Of a stretch of 64,000 nt of DNA, positions 1 through 7,621 are shown in pieces. The stretch covers positions 1 to 64,000 of the forward strand of contig CAMVLO010000013.1 in NCBI GenBank assembly GCA_947168365.1, written 5' to 3'. Below the pieces are notes generated by a model. That model did no database searches. It was not told where the DNA came from and saw nothing but the letters and a program-made list of their open reading frames with translations. The stretch's first letter is position 1; each line of letters begins with the position of its first letter. The position numbers and the translations under genes were made by a program. The stretch comes from UBA3824 sp017541145. Lineage in GTDB: Bacteria; Bacteroidota; Bacteroidia; Bacteroidales; UBA3824.

Positions 1-84
1 CATTTTATAGAAATAAACGTTAAATCGAGTCAACCAATTTCAGGATAGGACAATGCCGCACAGAAAGACGGAGACTTTTGGGTA

Positions 85-2574
85 GTGAAAGAGCTCCCGC
101 CCCCCGTTTCTTATCTGGCTGCTGATGGTTCTGAGAAGACCTGTACAGACTACACCGTAGTTACCTCGAGCACCACGACTTGGAATGAGGGTTGGTACGT
201 GGTAAAGGGCGATGTGACTATGGATTACTGCATCCAAGCAAATGGCGATGTGAACCTCATACTATGCGATGGCGCAAAATTGAACGCAAATAATATATAT
301 GGAACCGCTATAATTGTATCCACTAATCTCACAATATATGCTCAGAGTACGGGTGTGAATATAGGCGAATTGAATGTCAAAGAAGCTTTGGGTGGCATCG
401 GTATGAATGGCGATAACGCCAGCATAACGTTTAATGGCGGTAAGGTTATGGTAAAGGGAGAGTATTATGGACTCTTGGGAAATTCTCGCTGTACTTTAAC
501 TATCAACGGCGGTGATATCACAATCACGGGTCCACTAGCTGGAATTGAAGACTGTTCTGATATGCATGTCAATGGCGGCAATGTTACCGTAATAGGGAAT
601 AATAATTATGGAATTCACGACTGTTCTGATGTGTATGTCGATGGCGGCAATATTACTATTATCGGTGCTAATAAAGCAATAAATGAAGATTGCAGTGTAA
701 AGAACTCCATACCAGGTACTGGTTGGACGAATACCGATGACACTGAGGGGCAGACTGCCATCAAAGTTAGCACCGAAGGTCAAAATCTTTCTACCTTCAA
801 GAAAGTGCAGTTCCCAGCAGCCCACACCCACAACTTCACCTATTCAGCCGATGGTGCTACAATAACCGCCACATGCGACGTGGAGAATTGCACGCTGACA
901 GATAATAAGGTGTCGCTAACAATAGTAGCTCCCGAAATGACCGTCAGTGGCACGACGAAGAACGCCAATGCGACACTTACGGGGCTCGAAGAGTTTAATA
1001 GTGCTACTGGTCTTACTGTTGATGCTGCTGACATTAAGTATGTCAACAGAGATGGAGGCAATGAAACGTCTACCGCCCCAACGTCTGCGGGGCAATACAC
1101 CGCAAAGATTACTGTCGAAGGGCAGACGGCAAGCGTGGATTACGAGATTTTAGCCCCAGTTACCCTCACCGTGAGGAGCAATAATGAAGATTGGGGCAAG
1201 GTGGAAGTTGAAGGACTTGGCAACGAGGTCGTGGTAGTGTGGGACGATATGGAAAATTCTGGAGAAGGCTCATACACTAAAGATGGTGTAACGTTGACAT
1301 GTAGTAAACCGATGGCTCATTCTGGAAGCGATTTTACTGCCGATGGCGATAATACTTTCACCTCTACGTTGGGGAACTTCACCAAGATTGAGATTTACTG
1401 TGATCATCTCGGTATTATTAATGATGAATGGATGCTTGAAGGCGGAATGGGAGGAGATAAAGCGACGTGGACTGGCGATGCCGAGAGCATAACCCTACAT
1501 AATGATGTATCTGGCATCCAAAGTATAAAATTTGTCTTTGGCGGAACAGGGGTCTCTGGCATCACCGCCAATGAGGACGGTACCTACACCGTCAACCCCG
1601 GCACAGAGGTAACAATCAAAGCCACCCCAGCCGAGGGGTTCCATCTCGCAAGTTGGAGCAATGGTGCTGAAGTGAACGAAGATGGTACTCAAAAAATTAA
1701 AGTAACAGAAGACATAAACATAGTAGCTAATTTCACAAGTCCTTTTGCAATTGCTATGGATACGGATCATAAAGCCGAGGCTGCCAATAGTGAAGTGCAA
1801 AATGGTTTTGAGATAAATACTTACGGATATTGCAACGACAACAGCTATCATCTGAAATACTACCTCCTTAGCGGCGAGCCTGATCAATACAAAGTTGAGT
1901 TTGACGACAACAGATTTTTTGACGTTGATTGGACAGAGCTTGCTACTGTAGGACCTGAAGGCACTATTGACCTCGACATACCTGCCGACATTCCTACCGG
2001 AGACTACAATATGAAAGTTACTTTCCGCAATAGCAACTATACGGCATTCGATAGCGAACCAATAGAAGTGTCGTTCCACGTAAATCTGCCTGAGACATAC
2101 ACTGTACCTCTCTACGACAACGTGATAGCTTTAGTAAATACATGTGAATGTTTTACCGACGTTCAATGGTATCATCGCGACAATAGCAACGCAGATTGGC
2201 AAGCTATCAGCGGTGCAACAGGCTATTACTATCGCCAAGTTGGTGGTTTAACAGGCGAGTACTTCGTAAGTGCCAAAATGAACGGTGTGTCTACTTACAC
2301 CTGTCCACAGACCGACGTAAAGACACTCTATGGTGCGCCTAAGAAAGTTGCCAAAGTTCACGTATCGCCTAATCCGATAGAGAACAATGCAACAGTTTCT
2401 ATCGAAGACTCAGAAAACATTGAACACGATTTGCGCATTGTCAATATTATGGGTAATGTAATTGAAGTCCGCACATTCAACGGTAACACTACTTCCATAG
2501 ACATGGGCGCATATCCAACGGGCAGTTACATGATCAATGTCGATGGTATTGGTGTAAAGGTAATTAGGAAGTAA
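85..2574 (+). CDS. T9SS-sorted surface protein, N-terminus missing
   Basis: Large extracellular protein of a kind usually secreted by the type IX system. Residues about 45-230 form repetitive Gly/Asn-rich beta strands, including two rungs with a 23-residue period (DCSDMHVNGGN and DCSDVYVDGGN), which suggest a beta-helix or carbohydrate-binding fold. An MBG-like segment (TSAGQYTAKITVEGQ) follows near 335-355, then an InlB B-type repeat (TPAEGFHLASWSNGA) near 515-550. The last 75 residues (VSPNPIENNATVSI, then GSYMINVDGIGVKVIRK) match a T9SS type A sorting domain. The only possible start is GTG at 85, because TAG at 46-48 closes the frame upstream. No signal peptide is present although secretion requires one, so the 5' end is truncated, frameshifted or misassembled. 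The OmpA-family gene lies 30 bases downstream on the same strand. The sorting domain is clear; the ligand is unknown. Confidence 0.72.
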   Translation: MKELPPPVSYLAADGSEKTCTDYTVVTSSTTTWNEGWYVVKGDVTMDYCIQANGDVNLILCDGAKLNANNIYGTAIIVSTNLTIYAQSTGVNIGELNVKEALGGIGMNGDNASITFNGGKVMVKGEYYGLLGNSRCTLTINGGDITITGPLAGIEDCSDMHVNGGNVTVIGNNNYGIHDCSDVYVDGGNITIIGANKAINEDCSVKNSIPGTGWTNTDDTEGQTAIKVSTEGQNLSTFKKVQFPAAHTHNFTYSADGATITATCDVENCTLTDNKVSLTIVAPEMTVSGTTKNANATLTGLEEFNSATGLTVDAADIKYVNRDGGNETSTAPTSAGQYTAKITVEGQTASVDYEILAPVTLTVRSNNEDWGKVEVEGLGNEVVVVWDDMENSGEGSYTKDGVTLTCSKPMAHSGSDFTADGDNTFTSTLGNFTKIEIYCDHLGIINDEWMLEGGMGGDKATWTGDAESITLHNDVSGIQSIKFVFGGTGVSGITANEDGTYTVNPGTEVTIKATPAEGFHLASWSNGAEVNEDGTQKIKVTEDINIVANFTSPFAIAMDTDHKAEAANSEVQNGFEINTYGYCNDNSYHLKYYLLSGEPDQYKVEFDDNRFFDVDWTELATVGPEGTIDLDIPADIPTGDYNMKVTFRNSNYTAFDSEPIEVSFHVNLPETYTVPLYDNVIALVNTCECFTDVQWYHRDNSNADWQAISGATGYYYRQVGGLTGEYFVSAKMNGVSTYTCPQTDVKTLYGAPKKVAKVHVSPNPIENNATVSIEDSENIEHDLRIVNIMGNVIEVRTFNGNTTSIDMGAYPTGSYMINVDGIGVKVIRK
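549..686 (+). repeat. Two 69-bp tandem units in the T9SS protein
   Basis: The segment beginning GACTGTTCTGAT at 550 recurs at 619, a period of 69 bases or 23 codons. The copies are diverged but in frame and encode successive DCSD-x-x-V-x-GGN-[VI]-T rungs. This looks like internal duplication of a beta-helix coil, not a mobile repeat. Confidence 0.6.
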
Positions 2575-2604
2575 TCTATTTAACTCTAATAAATGAATGC
2601 ATAT

Positions 2605-4053
2605 ATGAAAAATAAACATATAATAACCGTCTTCACAGCTGTAGCACTATCCGTCACGGGCTATGCTCAGCAATACGAAGGCAACAACTATGTAGGAATA
2701 AATTTCGGTGGCGGACTTAATTCCTTGGTTTATGACGCCGCAAACGGAGACAAAAAAGCTGGTGGTGGCATCGAAACCGGATTGTTCTTTGGACATTTCT
2801 TTAACGATAACATCGGTTTGGGCGTGGGTCTGCAATATTCATTGGCGCATGCCTCTGCAGTCTACAACTACACGGAAACAACCGCCGAACTTATTCACCC
2901 AAGCAACCCGAACCTTACTTACGACCTTCACGCTACATACAACGACTGGAAAGAAAGTCAAAGTGTGAACATTCTAAGCATACCAATAGAGTGCTTATAT
3001 CGTAAGCCTATCAATGACAAATGGAATTTTATTGGAGGCTTTGGACTTTCGCTCGATATGTATGTTGGTGGTAAGTATAAAACCAAAGACGGAAGTTACA
3101 CTCTTTCTGGTACATATCCTGCACTCGGTTCGTATGTAGTGAGCGATATGCCGGAACATGGTTTTACTACATACGATGACGTTTTCGGAGCTAAATTCGA
3201 CAACAGAACCAAAATAGGTAGCAGCCTGATTGCCGATGCCGGAGTACGTACTAAACTTAATGAGCATTTGGGATTGTATATGGGTCTATATTTTGGTTAT
3301 GGATTCACCAACCTTATAGACGAATCAAAGTCTAATTCGATTCTTGTCATCAACCAATCAGACCCGAAGAAAATCGACTATTATGGCTCTTTAGACTCGC
3401 GTGAGGTTGATAAAGCTCATCTGCTTCGCTTTGGAGTGAAAATAGCAGTAGATTTTGGATGGAATAAGGGTACAAAAAAGGTAGTAGACCAAAAGCCTAT
3501 TGTTGACAACGAGGCTGAACGTATAGCTAAGGAAAAGGCTGAAGCAGAACGACTTGCAGCAGAGAAAGCTGAGGCTGAACGCATAGCAAAACAAAAAGCT
3601 GAAGAAGAACGACTTGCAGCAGAGAAGGCTGCTCGAGAAAAAGCAGCTGCCGACAGTGTTGCTCAAGCCAAGATTGTTGCTGAGCAAACAAAAGCTGAAG
3701 CCGAGAATCTCCTCAAGAACATCAATGCTACAGTATACTTTAATAGTGGAGATGCCAACATCACCCTTGACGACAAGACTAATGCTGCTATCCAAGCAAT
3801 CTGCAAAGCAATGAATGCCGATAGAAGTCTAAAGATTGTCATCACTGGACACACCGACAATACGGGTTCATTGGAAGCAAACATGAAGTACGGTCAGAAA
3901 CGTGCCGAGGCTCTTCGCGATTATATGGTTAAACAAGGAGCTCCTGCCGAAAACATTGAGTGTGTAAGCAAAGGTCCAAAAGAACCAATTGCCGACAACA
4001 AAACCTTAGCAGGTCGCTCTAAAAATCGTCGTGCCACAGTAAACTTCAAATAG
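2605..4053 (+). CDS. OmpA family outer membrane protein
   Basis: An outer-membrane beta-barrel joined to a peptidoglycan-binding OmpA domain. ATG at 2605 gives a proper signal peptide (KNKHIITVFTAVALSVTGYAQ); the in-frame ATG at 2593 adds only four residues. The mature N-terminal part to about residue 285 is rich in aromatic and Gly residues (GINFGGGLNSLVYDAANG and similar) as in PorT/OmpW-like barrels. A charged helical linker with an exact 20-residue repeat follows. The C-terminal 120 residues carry the OmpA fold, with the signature TGHTDNTGSLEANMKYGQKR and the closing GRSKNRRATVNFK. It sits close behind the T9SS cargo gene and is followed by a strong terminator, so the two probably share a transcript. 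It likely anchors the envelope to peptidoglycan; a direct role in T9SS is only inferred from position. Confidence 0.85.
   Translation: MKNKHIITVFTAVALSVTGYAQQYEGNNYVGINFGGGLNSLVYDAANGDKKAGGGIETGLFFGHFFNDNIGLGVGLQYSLAHASAVYNYTETTAELIHPSNPNLTYDLHATYNDWKESQSVNILSIPIECLYRKPINDKWNFIGGFGLSLDMYVGGKYKTKDGSYTLSGTYPALGSYVVSDMPEHGFTTYDDVFGAKFDNRTKIGSSLIADAGVRTKLNEHLGLYMGLYFGYGFTNLIDESKSNSILVINQSDPKKIDYYGSLDSREVDKAHLLRFGVKIAVDFGWNKGTKKVVDQKPIVDNEAERIAKEKAEAERLAAEKAEAERIAKQKAEEERLAAEKAAREKAAADSVAQAKIVAEQTKAEAENLLKNINATVYFNSGDANITLDDKTNAAIQAICKAMNADRSLKIVITGHTDNTGSLEANMKYGQKRAEALRDYMVKQGAPAENIECVSKGPKEPIADNKTLAGRSKNRRATVNFK
3511..3630 (+). repeat. 60-bp tandem duplication (EAER helix repeat)
   Basis: Bases 3511-3570 and 3571-3630 are two near-identical 60-base units encoding EAERIAKEKAEAERLAAEKA-type helices. 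They make the rigid linker between barrel and OmpA domain; copy number is likely variable between strains. Confidence 0.8.
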
Positions 4054-4106
4054 GCTACTAAACGAGCATTGGAGTAGAACATCTCTGGCTCAGTATTTCT
4101 CTTTTT

Positions 4107-4154
4107 AAGATTTGGCGAGTTATCATAAAAAATAACCCGTCAAATCTTTTTTTT
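4107..4154 (+). terminator. Rho-independent terminator after the OmpA gene
   Basis: A 17-bp stem (4107-4123 with 4132-4148) with one G-T pair and one mismatch, followed by eight T on the + strand. It ends the T9SS cargo/OmpA transcript. Confidence 0.85.
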
Positions 4155-4199
4155 AAAAGGCAAAACACTTTGCAAAAAAAAGATGTTAAAGGGGGAAAA

Positions 4200-4933
4200 T
4201 TATTTCAAAAATTGCTCATAATAGGCAATTACTTCCAAAGCCGGTTTGTTGAAACGGATAATTGGATCAATAAAAAAAAGCTGACCGTTGGTATCAACAA
4301 GTACATTGTCAGAATCGGCAGAAACATCGGTAATCGAAATATAATCATTACCGTAAAAATATGAATTTTGCTTTTTCAGACCGAGACCTTTTATAATATA
4401 CCTGTCAATTTGTTTTTGAGAAGGCGGAACAAATTTCATGGAAATATACGGCTGAGTGTATATAATTCTCACACCGTCGATATCTTCAGAGATACCGATA
4501 AAAGTATATTGAGTATTAGGAAACAAGATATTATGAACCAGATGTTCAAATATCAAGTCTTTGGAATTCAAGTTTTTAATAGAAGCCTTAGCAAAAGGAT
4601 TTCTAATTTTTGTAATCGTTTTACCATCGGCACTTAGGTATACAATACTTTCACCCGACGGCAGACGTTTGCGGTCACCAAACTTGTCCCAATCAGTTTT
4701 TTGTATAAATAAATTATTCTCTTTAGCGATGTCAATTAAGCGTAAACCATCTTGGTACGAAGCATTTCGCGTGCTTTCGATGTTATTTCCATATCGTTGA
4801 GAGGATAACCCAATCTCAAACACTCGAATATCGCGTCGATGGCTATCTGCCTGAACTCTTGTGATATACTCTGGATGTAGTCCAGAGCTCTTTGACCATT
4901 TCTCAAGAAAATAGTTGACAATTTGTCTTCCAT
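4200..4933 (-). CDS. Kinase-fold protein of polyvalent type, apparent frameshift
   Basis: The C-terminal 190 residues look like an atypical kinase of the kind found in polyvalent proteins: a Gly/Ser loop (RLPSGESIVYLSADGKTITKIRNPF), a catalytic-type D-x5-N (DVSADSDNVLVD) and a metal-type FFIDPI. The N-terminal part of this frame (4760-4943) is Arg/Ser/His-rich and reads like a shadow. In the frame starting at 4933 the same DNA encodes a convincing helical segment (MEDKLSTIFLRNGQRALDYI, later AREMLRTKMVYA) that stops at 4736. Joining the two needs a -1 shift between about 4800 and 4739. No X-XXY-YYZ slippery site is evident and the kinase frame has no ATG, GTG or TTG near the junction. A sequencing error, a broken gene or an unusual frameshift are all possible. 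Substrate unknown. Confidence 0.5.
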
Positions 4934-4966
4934 AATGAAACATTATATAAATATAATCTTTGATTG

Positions 4967-4974
4967 CAAAGATA
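4967..4974 (-). promoter_or_regulatory. -7 box of the kinase-fold gene
   Basis: CAAAGATA here reads TATCTTTG on the minus strand, an exact TAnnTTTG, with a TTG 21 bases upstream (4996-4998). The implied RNA start is about 15-30 bases before the two candidate ATGs at 4943 and 4933. Confidence 0.6.
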
Positions 4975-5068
4975 CAGTTTTTATTTTGAACAAAACAATA
5001 TTTAGACCATTTTTTTTTGACAAGATTATTTTCTGTAGCGAAAAATAGTCTTAAATACAGTTATTCAA

Positions 5069-5860
5069 TTACTTGAGAAAACCATCTTTATTTTTGAGAT
5101 TCTTATAACTTTTCAACTCACATCGTACAGAACCCAACGGAAGATTAAGTCTGATTTTCATCGGTACATAATTACCGTCGTTTGTAAACCAAGCTTCCAT
5201 GTCGTCTTCTTTTTTGAATACCGACTTATCGTCCAAAACCGGAACAAACTTCAAACATTCAAATTTTCCAAAATCGGATTTCACCTTTTCTGTAGTTTTG
5301 TATTTCAATTGAATATTATAAAGGTCTTCGTCAAACCAAGTTGTAAGATTCATATACTCATTTTTTTCATACTTTTGGTCAAAAATAAACCTACGAGCAT
5401 AATAAAAAGCTGAAATAATATCAAGAGTATTTTTCGGTAATTTGTGGCGACCGCTTTTCATACTGTAAACCACAGACGAATCCTGAAAAAACAAATCCTC
5501 ATTATAACGTTTATAATTATTTTCTGTAACATTTCTTACTGCTTTCATCGGCAAACCAGTATTAAGGTCAAAATAACTTTCATAAACATCATAAATTCTT
5601 GCTAATTTGGAAGCCAAACCTGTAGTATAACATTTTGCAACAACATGAAACAAATAATCATAACCTACAGGAACAAGGTAAACTTTTATCTTGAATTCTC
5701 CGGCCTTTACAAAACCATATTTCAAGTCATAAACAAGTTCTTCACCCGGCTCAAAAGCAGTGTTAACTTTATATTTTTCAAGTATTTCCCCTTGTGTCAC
5801 TTGACTAAAAGCTGCAATACTTGTAAGCAGAAAAATTACTAAGCTGAAAATCTTTTTCAT
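5069..5860 (-). CDS. DUF3108 domain-containing secreted protein
   Basis: Exported protein of 263 residues. A signal peptide (MKKIFSLVIFLLTSIAAFSQ) ends at a typical Bacteroidota FSQ cut site. The mature part starts with FEPGEELVYDLKYGFVKAGEF, the signature of the DUF3108 family, and continues as alternating beta strands with few Cys. The family is periplasmic or outer-membrane associated and of unsettled function. It stands alone: the kinase-fold gene downstream has its own promoter, and the lipoprotein gene upstream is divergent. A near-consensus -7 (TTAATTTG on the minus strand, 5891-5898) lies just before the start. Confidence 0.75.
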   Translation of the reverse strand: MKKIFSLVIFLLTSIAAFSQVTQGEILEKYKVNTAFEPGEELVYDLKYGFVKAGEFKIKVYLVPVGYDYLFHVVAKCYTTGLASKLARIYDVYESYFDLNTGLPMKAVRNVTENNYKRYNEDLFFQDSSVVYSMKSGRHKLPKNTLDIISAFYYARRFIFDQKYEKNEYMNLTTWFDEDLYNIQLKYKTTEKVKSDFGKFECLKFVPVLDDKSVFKKEDDMEAWFTNDGNYVPMKIRLNLPLGSVRCELKSYKNLKNKDGFLK

Positions 5861-5965
5861 ATAAATCAGTTATTTTATAATAGTGTTATACAAATTAAAC
5901 GCAAAAAAATTAATAAAATTTCAACAAAACAGCAATATATTTTTTTTAAACCATGATAATTTTAA

Positions 5966-5973
5966 TAAATTTG
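5966..5973 (+). promoter_or_regulatory. -7 box of the 6026 lipoprotein gene
   Basis: TAAATTTG matches TAnnTTTG exactly, 52 bases before the ATG at 6026. It sits in the divergent gap shared with the DUF3108 gene. Confidence 0.6.
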
Positions 5974-6025
5974 TGGCGCATATTTTGTATAACAAAACCT
6001 AAACTAATTTTAAATCTGAACTCCA

Positions 6026-6715
6026 ATGAATAAAACAACTTTAGCTAATTCATTGATTATCTTATTGTTAATCTTAATAAACAGTTGCAAAGAATCTGCA
6101 AATGGCGGATCAATAAGCGAAGGTACAATTATTTATAATATTGAATACCCTTCTGACCGCAATAGTAGCAGCTTAGTTTCGATGATGCCCGATGAAATGA
6201 AAATCAGTTTCAAAGGCAATAATACTGTAATGGATATCGAAGGAAATATATTTCACGTAAAGTACATAACAAATATCAAACAGAATAAAATATATTCATT
6301 GGTTGATATCGTGTTTAATACATATATCATGGAATCCGACACAAGCGAACCTATTTTTGGATTCAGCCAAATCAAGGACATCCAGTACGAATATACAAAA
6401 GATACTACTACAATTTGCGGTTACCACTGCAAAAACGCTATTGCACACGCGATAATAGGCAATACAAAACATGATTTTACTCTTTGGTACACCAACGATA
6501 TCAAAATCAAAAATCCAAACACCAGCAATCCATTTAAAAAAATAGACGGTGTTTTACTGAAATTTGAAGTTATAATGAGCGACATCTATATGTCGATGTG
6601 TGCCAAAGAAGTAATCAAAGAAAGTATTCCCGACGAAACTTTTGAAGTGCCATCGGGTTGCAAACCTATTGATAAACGCAAGTTGGAAGATATGATTAAA
6701 TCGTTCAGTATGTAA
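6026..6715 (+). CDS. Lipoprotein, DUF4412/GLPGLI-like
   Basis: Predicted lipoprotein of 229 residues, with signal segment LANSLIILLLILINSC and Cys at 21 in a lipobox-like context. The mature protein begins with SEGTIIYNIEYP, resembling the first strand of DUF4412/GLPGLI proteins, and contains an ITNIKQNKIYSLVDI strand pair and the motif DTTTICGYHCKNAIA. That pattern, a short Cys-x3-Cys after a KD turn, is seen in such proteins (I-x-G-Y-x-C-K-K-A). The rest is beta-rich and ends VPSGCKPIDKRKLEDM. Probably an envelope protein of unknown function. It runs convergently into surE, whose stop is only 8 bases away, with no terminator between. Confidence 0.55.
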   Translation: MNKTTLANSLIILLLILINSCKESANGGSISEGTIIYNIEYPSDRNSSSLVSMMPDEMKISFKGNNTVMDIEGNIFHVKYITNIKQNKIYSLVDIVFNTYIMESDTSEPIFGFSQIKDIQYEYTKDTTTICGYHCKNAIAHAIIGNTKHDFTLWYTNDIKIKNPNTSNPFKKIDGVLLKFEVIMSDIYMSMCAKEVIKESIPDETFEVPSGCKPIDKRKLEDMIKSFSM

Positions 6716-6723
6716 AAAAAATA

Positions 6724-7515
6724 TTACATACCCATATAATTCCAACCTTTTAAACTTTCAAGAGTATCATAATCAGTAAAATCACATTTTACCGGTTGAA
6801 CAGACACAAATCCGTTTGCCAAAGCCCATTCATCAGTATCTTCCGAATTGGGTTCAAAATTTGTGTAATCACCTGAAAGCCAATAATATGGACGATGATT
6901 AGAAGGATGATACAATTCTTCAAAAAATTCAGTCCATTCGCCGGCACTTTGGCGAGTTACGCGTATACCTTTCAGATTTTCAGGATCTTCGTAAGGTATA
7001 TTTACATTCAAACAAAGATTTGGTTTCTTATTGTTTTTCAATACTTCCTGAGTAATAATTCTGGCATATCGACCCGCCGTAGTAAAATCAGAATCAGGCG
7101 CAAAATTCAAAAGCGAAAATCCGATAGAAGGAATATTATGCATAGCACCTTCCATCGCCGCACCCATAGTTCCGGAATAGAGCAGATTGATACTTGAGTT
7201 GCTGCCATGATTGATACCACTCAAAATAATATCCGGCTTACGTTCAAGAATTTTGAAAAGCGCGATTTTCACACAATCGGTCGGCGTGCCGGTACATTTA
7301 AAAGCGCGGGTATCATCGTCAACTTTTCCGGGACGATACCAAAGCGGCAAATCCAATGTAACTGCATGACTTTTACCACTTTGAGCCTTATCAGGCGCTA
7401 CCACAACTATGTCTCCCAAATCTTTGACTGCTTTTACTAATTCTTTTATACCTTTAGCAAAAATACCGTCATCATTGGTAATTAAAATCAATGGTTTTGA
7501 AGAAATATTTGCCAT
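6724..7515 (-). CDS. surE: 5'/3'-nucleotidase SurE
   Basis: Cytoplasmic metal-dependent phosphatase that removes phosphate from nucleoside monophosphates. The family signature is intact: ILITNDDGIFAKGI at 10-23 supplies the metal-binding Asp pair, and SGKSHAVT (about 46-53), GTPTDCVKIAL and SGINHGSNSSINLLYSGTMG follow in the usual order. At 263 residues it has the usual SurE length. Start MANISSKP is unambiguous, with a -7 box (7541-7548) 26 bases upstream. Divergent from the alpha-2-macroglobulin gene, convergent with the 6026 lipoprotein gene. Housekeeping role in nucleotide salvage and stress survival, by family. Confidence 0.95.
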   Translation of the reverse strand: MANISSKPLILITNDDGIFAKGIKELVKAVKDLGDIVVVAPDKAQSGKSHAVTLDLPLWYRPGKVDDDTRAFKCTGTPTDCVKIALFKILERKPDIILSGINHGSNSSINLLYSGTMGAAMEGAMHNIPSIGFSLLNFAPDSDFTTAGRYARIITQEVLKNNKKPNLCLNVNIPYEDPENLKGIRVTRQSAGEWTEFFEELYHPSNHRPYYWLSGDYTNFEPNSEDTDEWALANGFVSVQPVKCDFTDYDTLESLKGWNYMGM

Positions 7516-7540
7516 AATTATTAAAAAATGTTGGTTTTTA

Positions 7541-7548
7541 CAAAATTA
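7541..7548 (-). promoter_or_regulatory. -7 box of surE
   Basis: CAAAATTA reads TAATTTTG on the minus strand, an exact TAnnTTTG just upstream of surE. Confidence 0.55.
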
Positions 7549-7556
7549 ACAAAAGT

Positions 7557-7590
7557 TTTGAGAGTAATTGAAAAAAGATTATTAAATTTG
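7557..7590 (+). promoter_or_regulatory. Promoter of the alpha-2-macroglobulin gene
   Basis: TTTG at 7557-7560 and TAAATTTG at 7583-7590, 22 bases apart, slightly longer than the usual 19-21. The ATG is 31 bases further on. Confidence 0.6.
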
Positions 7591-7621
7591 AGAAAAATTT
7601 ATCAAAACAAACTAAAATACC

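Noticed and set aside
1495..2079. Minus-strand frame of 194 codons inside the T9SS gene
   Set aside because: No recognisable domain; the + strand has sorting-domain and repeat signatures across the same bases.
4170..4364. + strand frame opposite the kinase-fold gene
   Set aside because: Overlaps the kinase C-terminus, which carries the DxxxxxN and DP motifs; no promoter.
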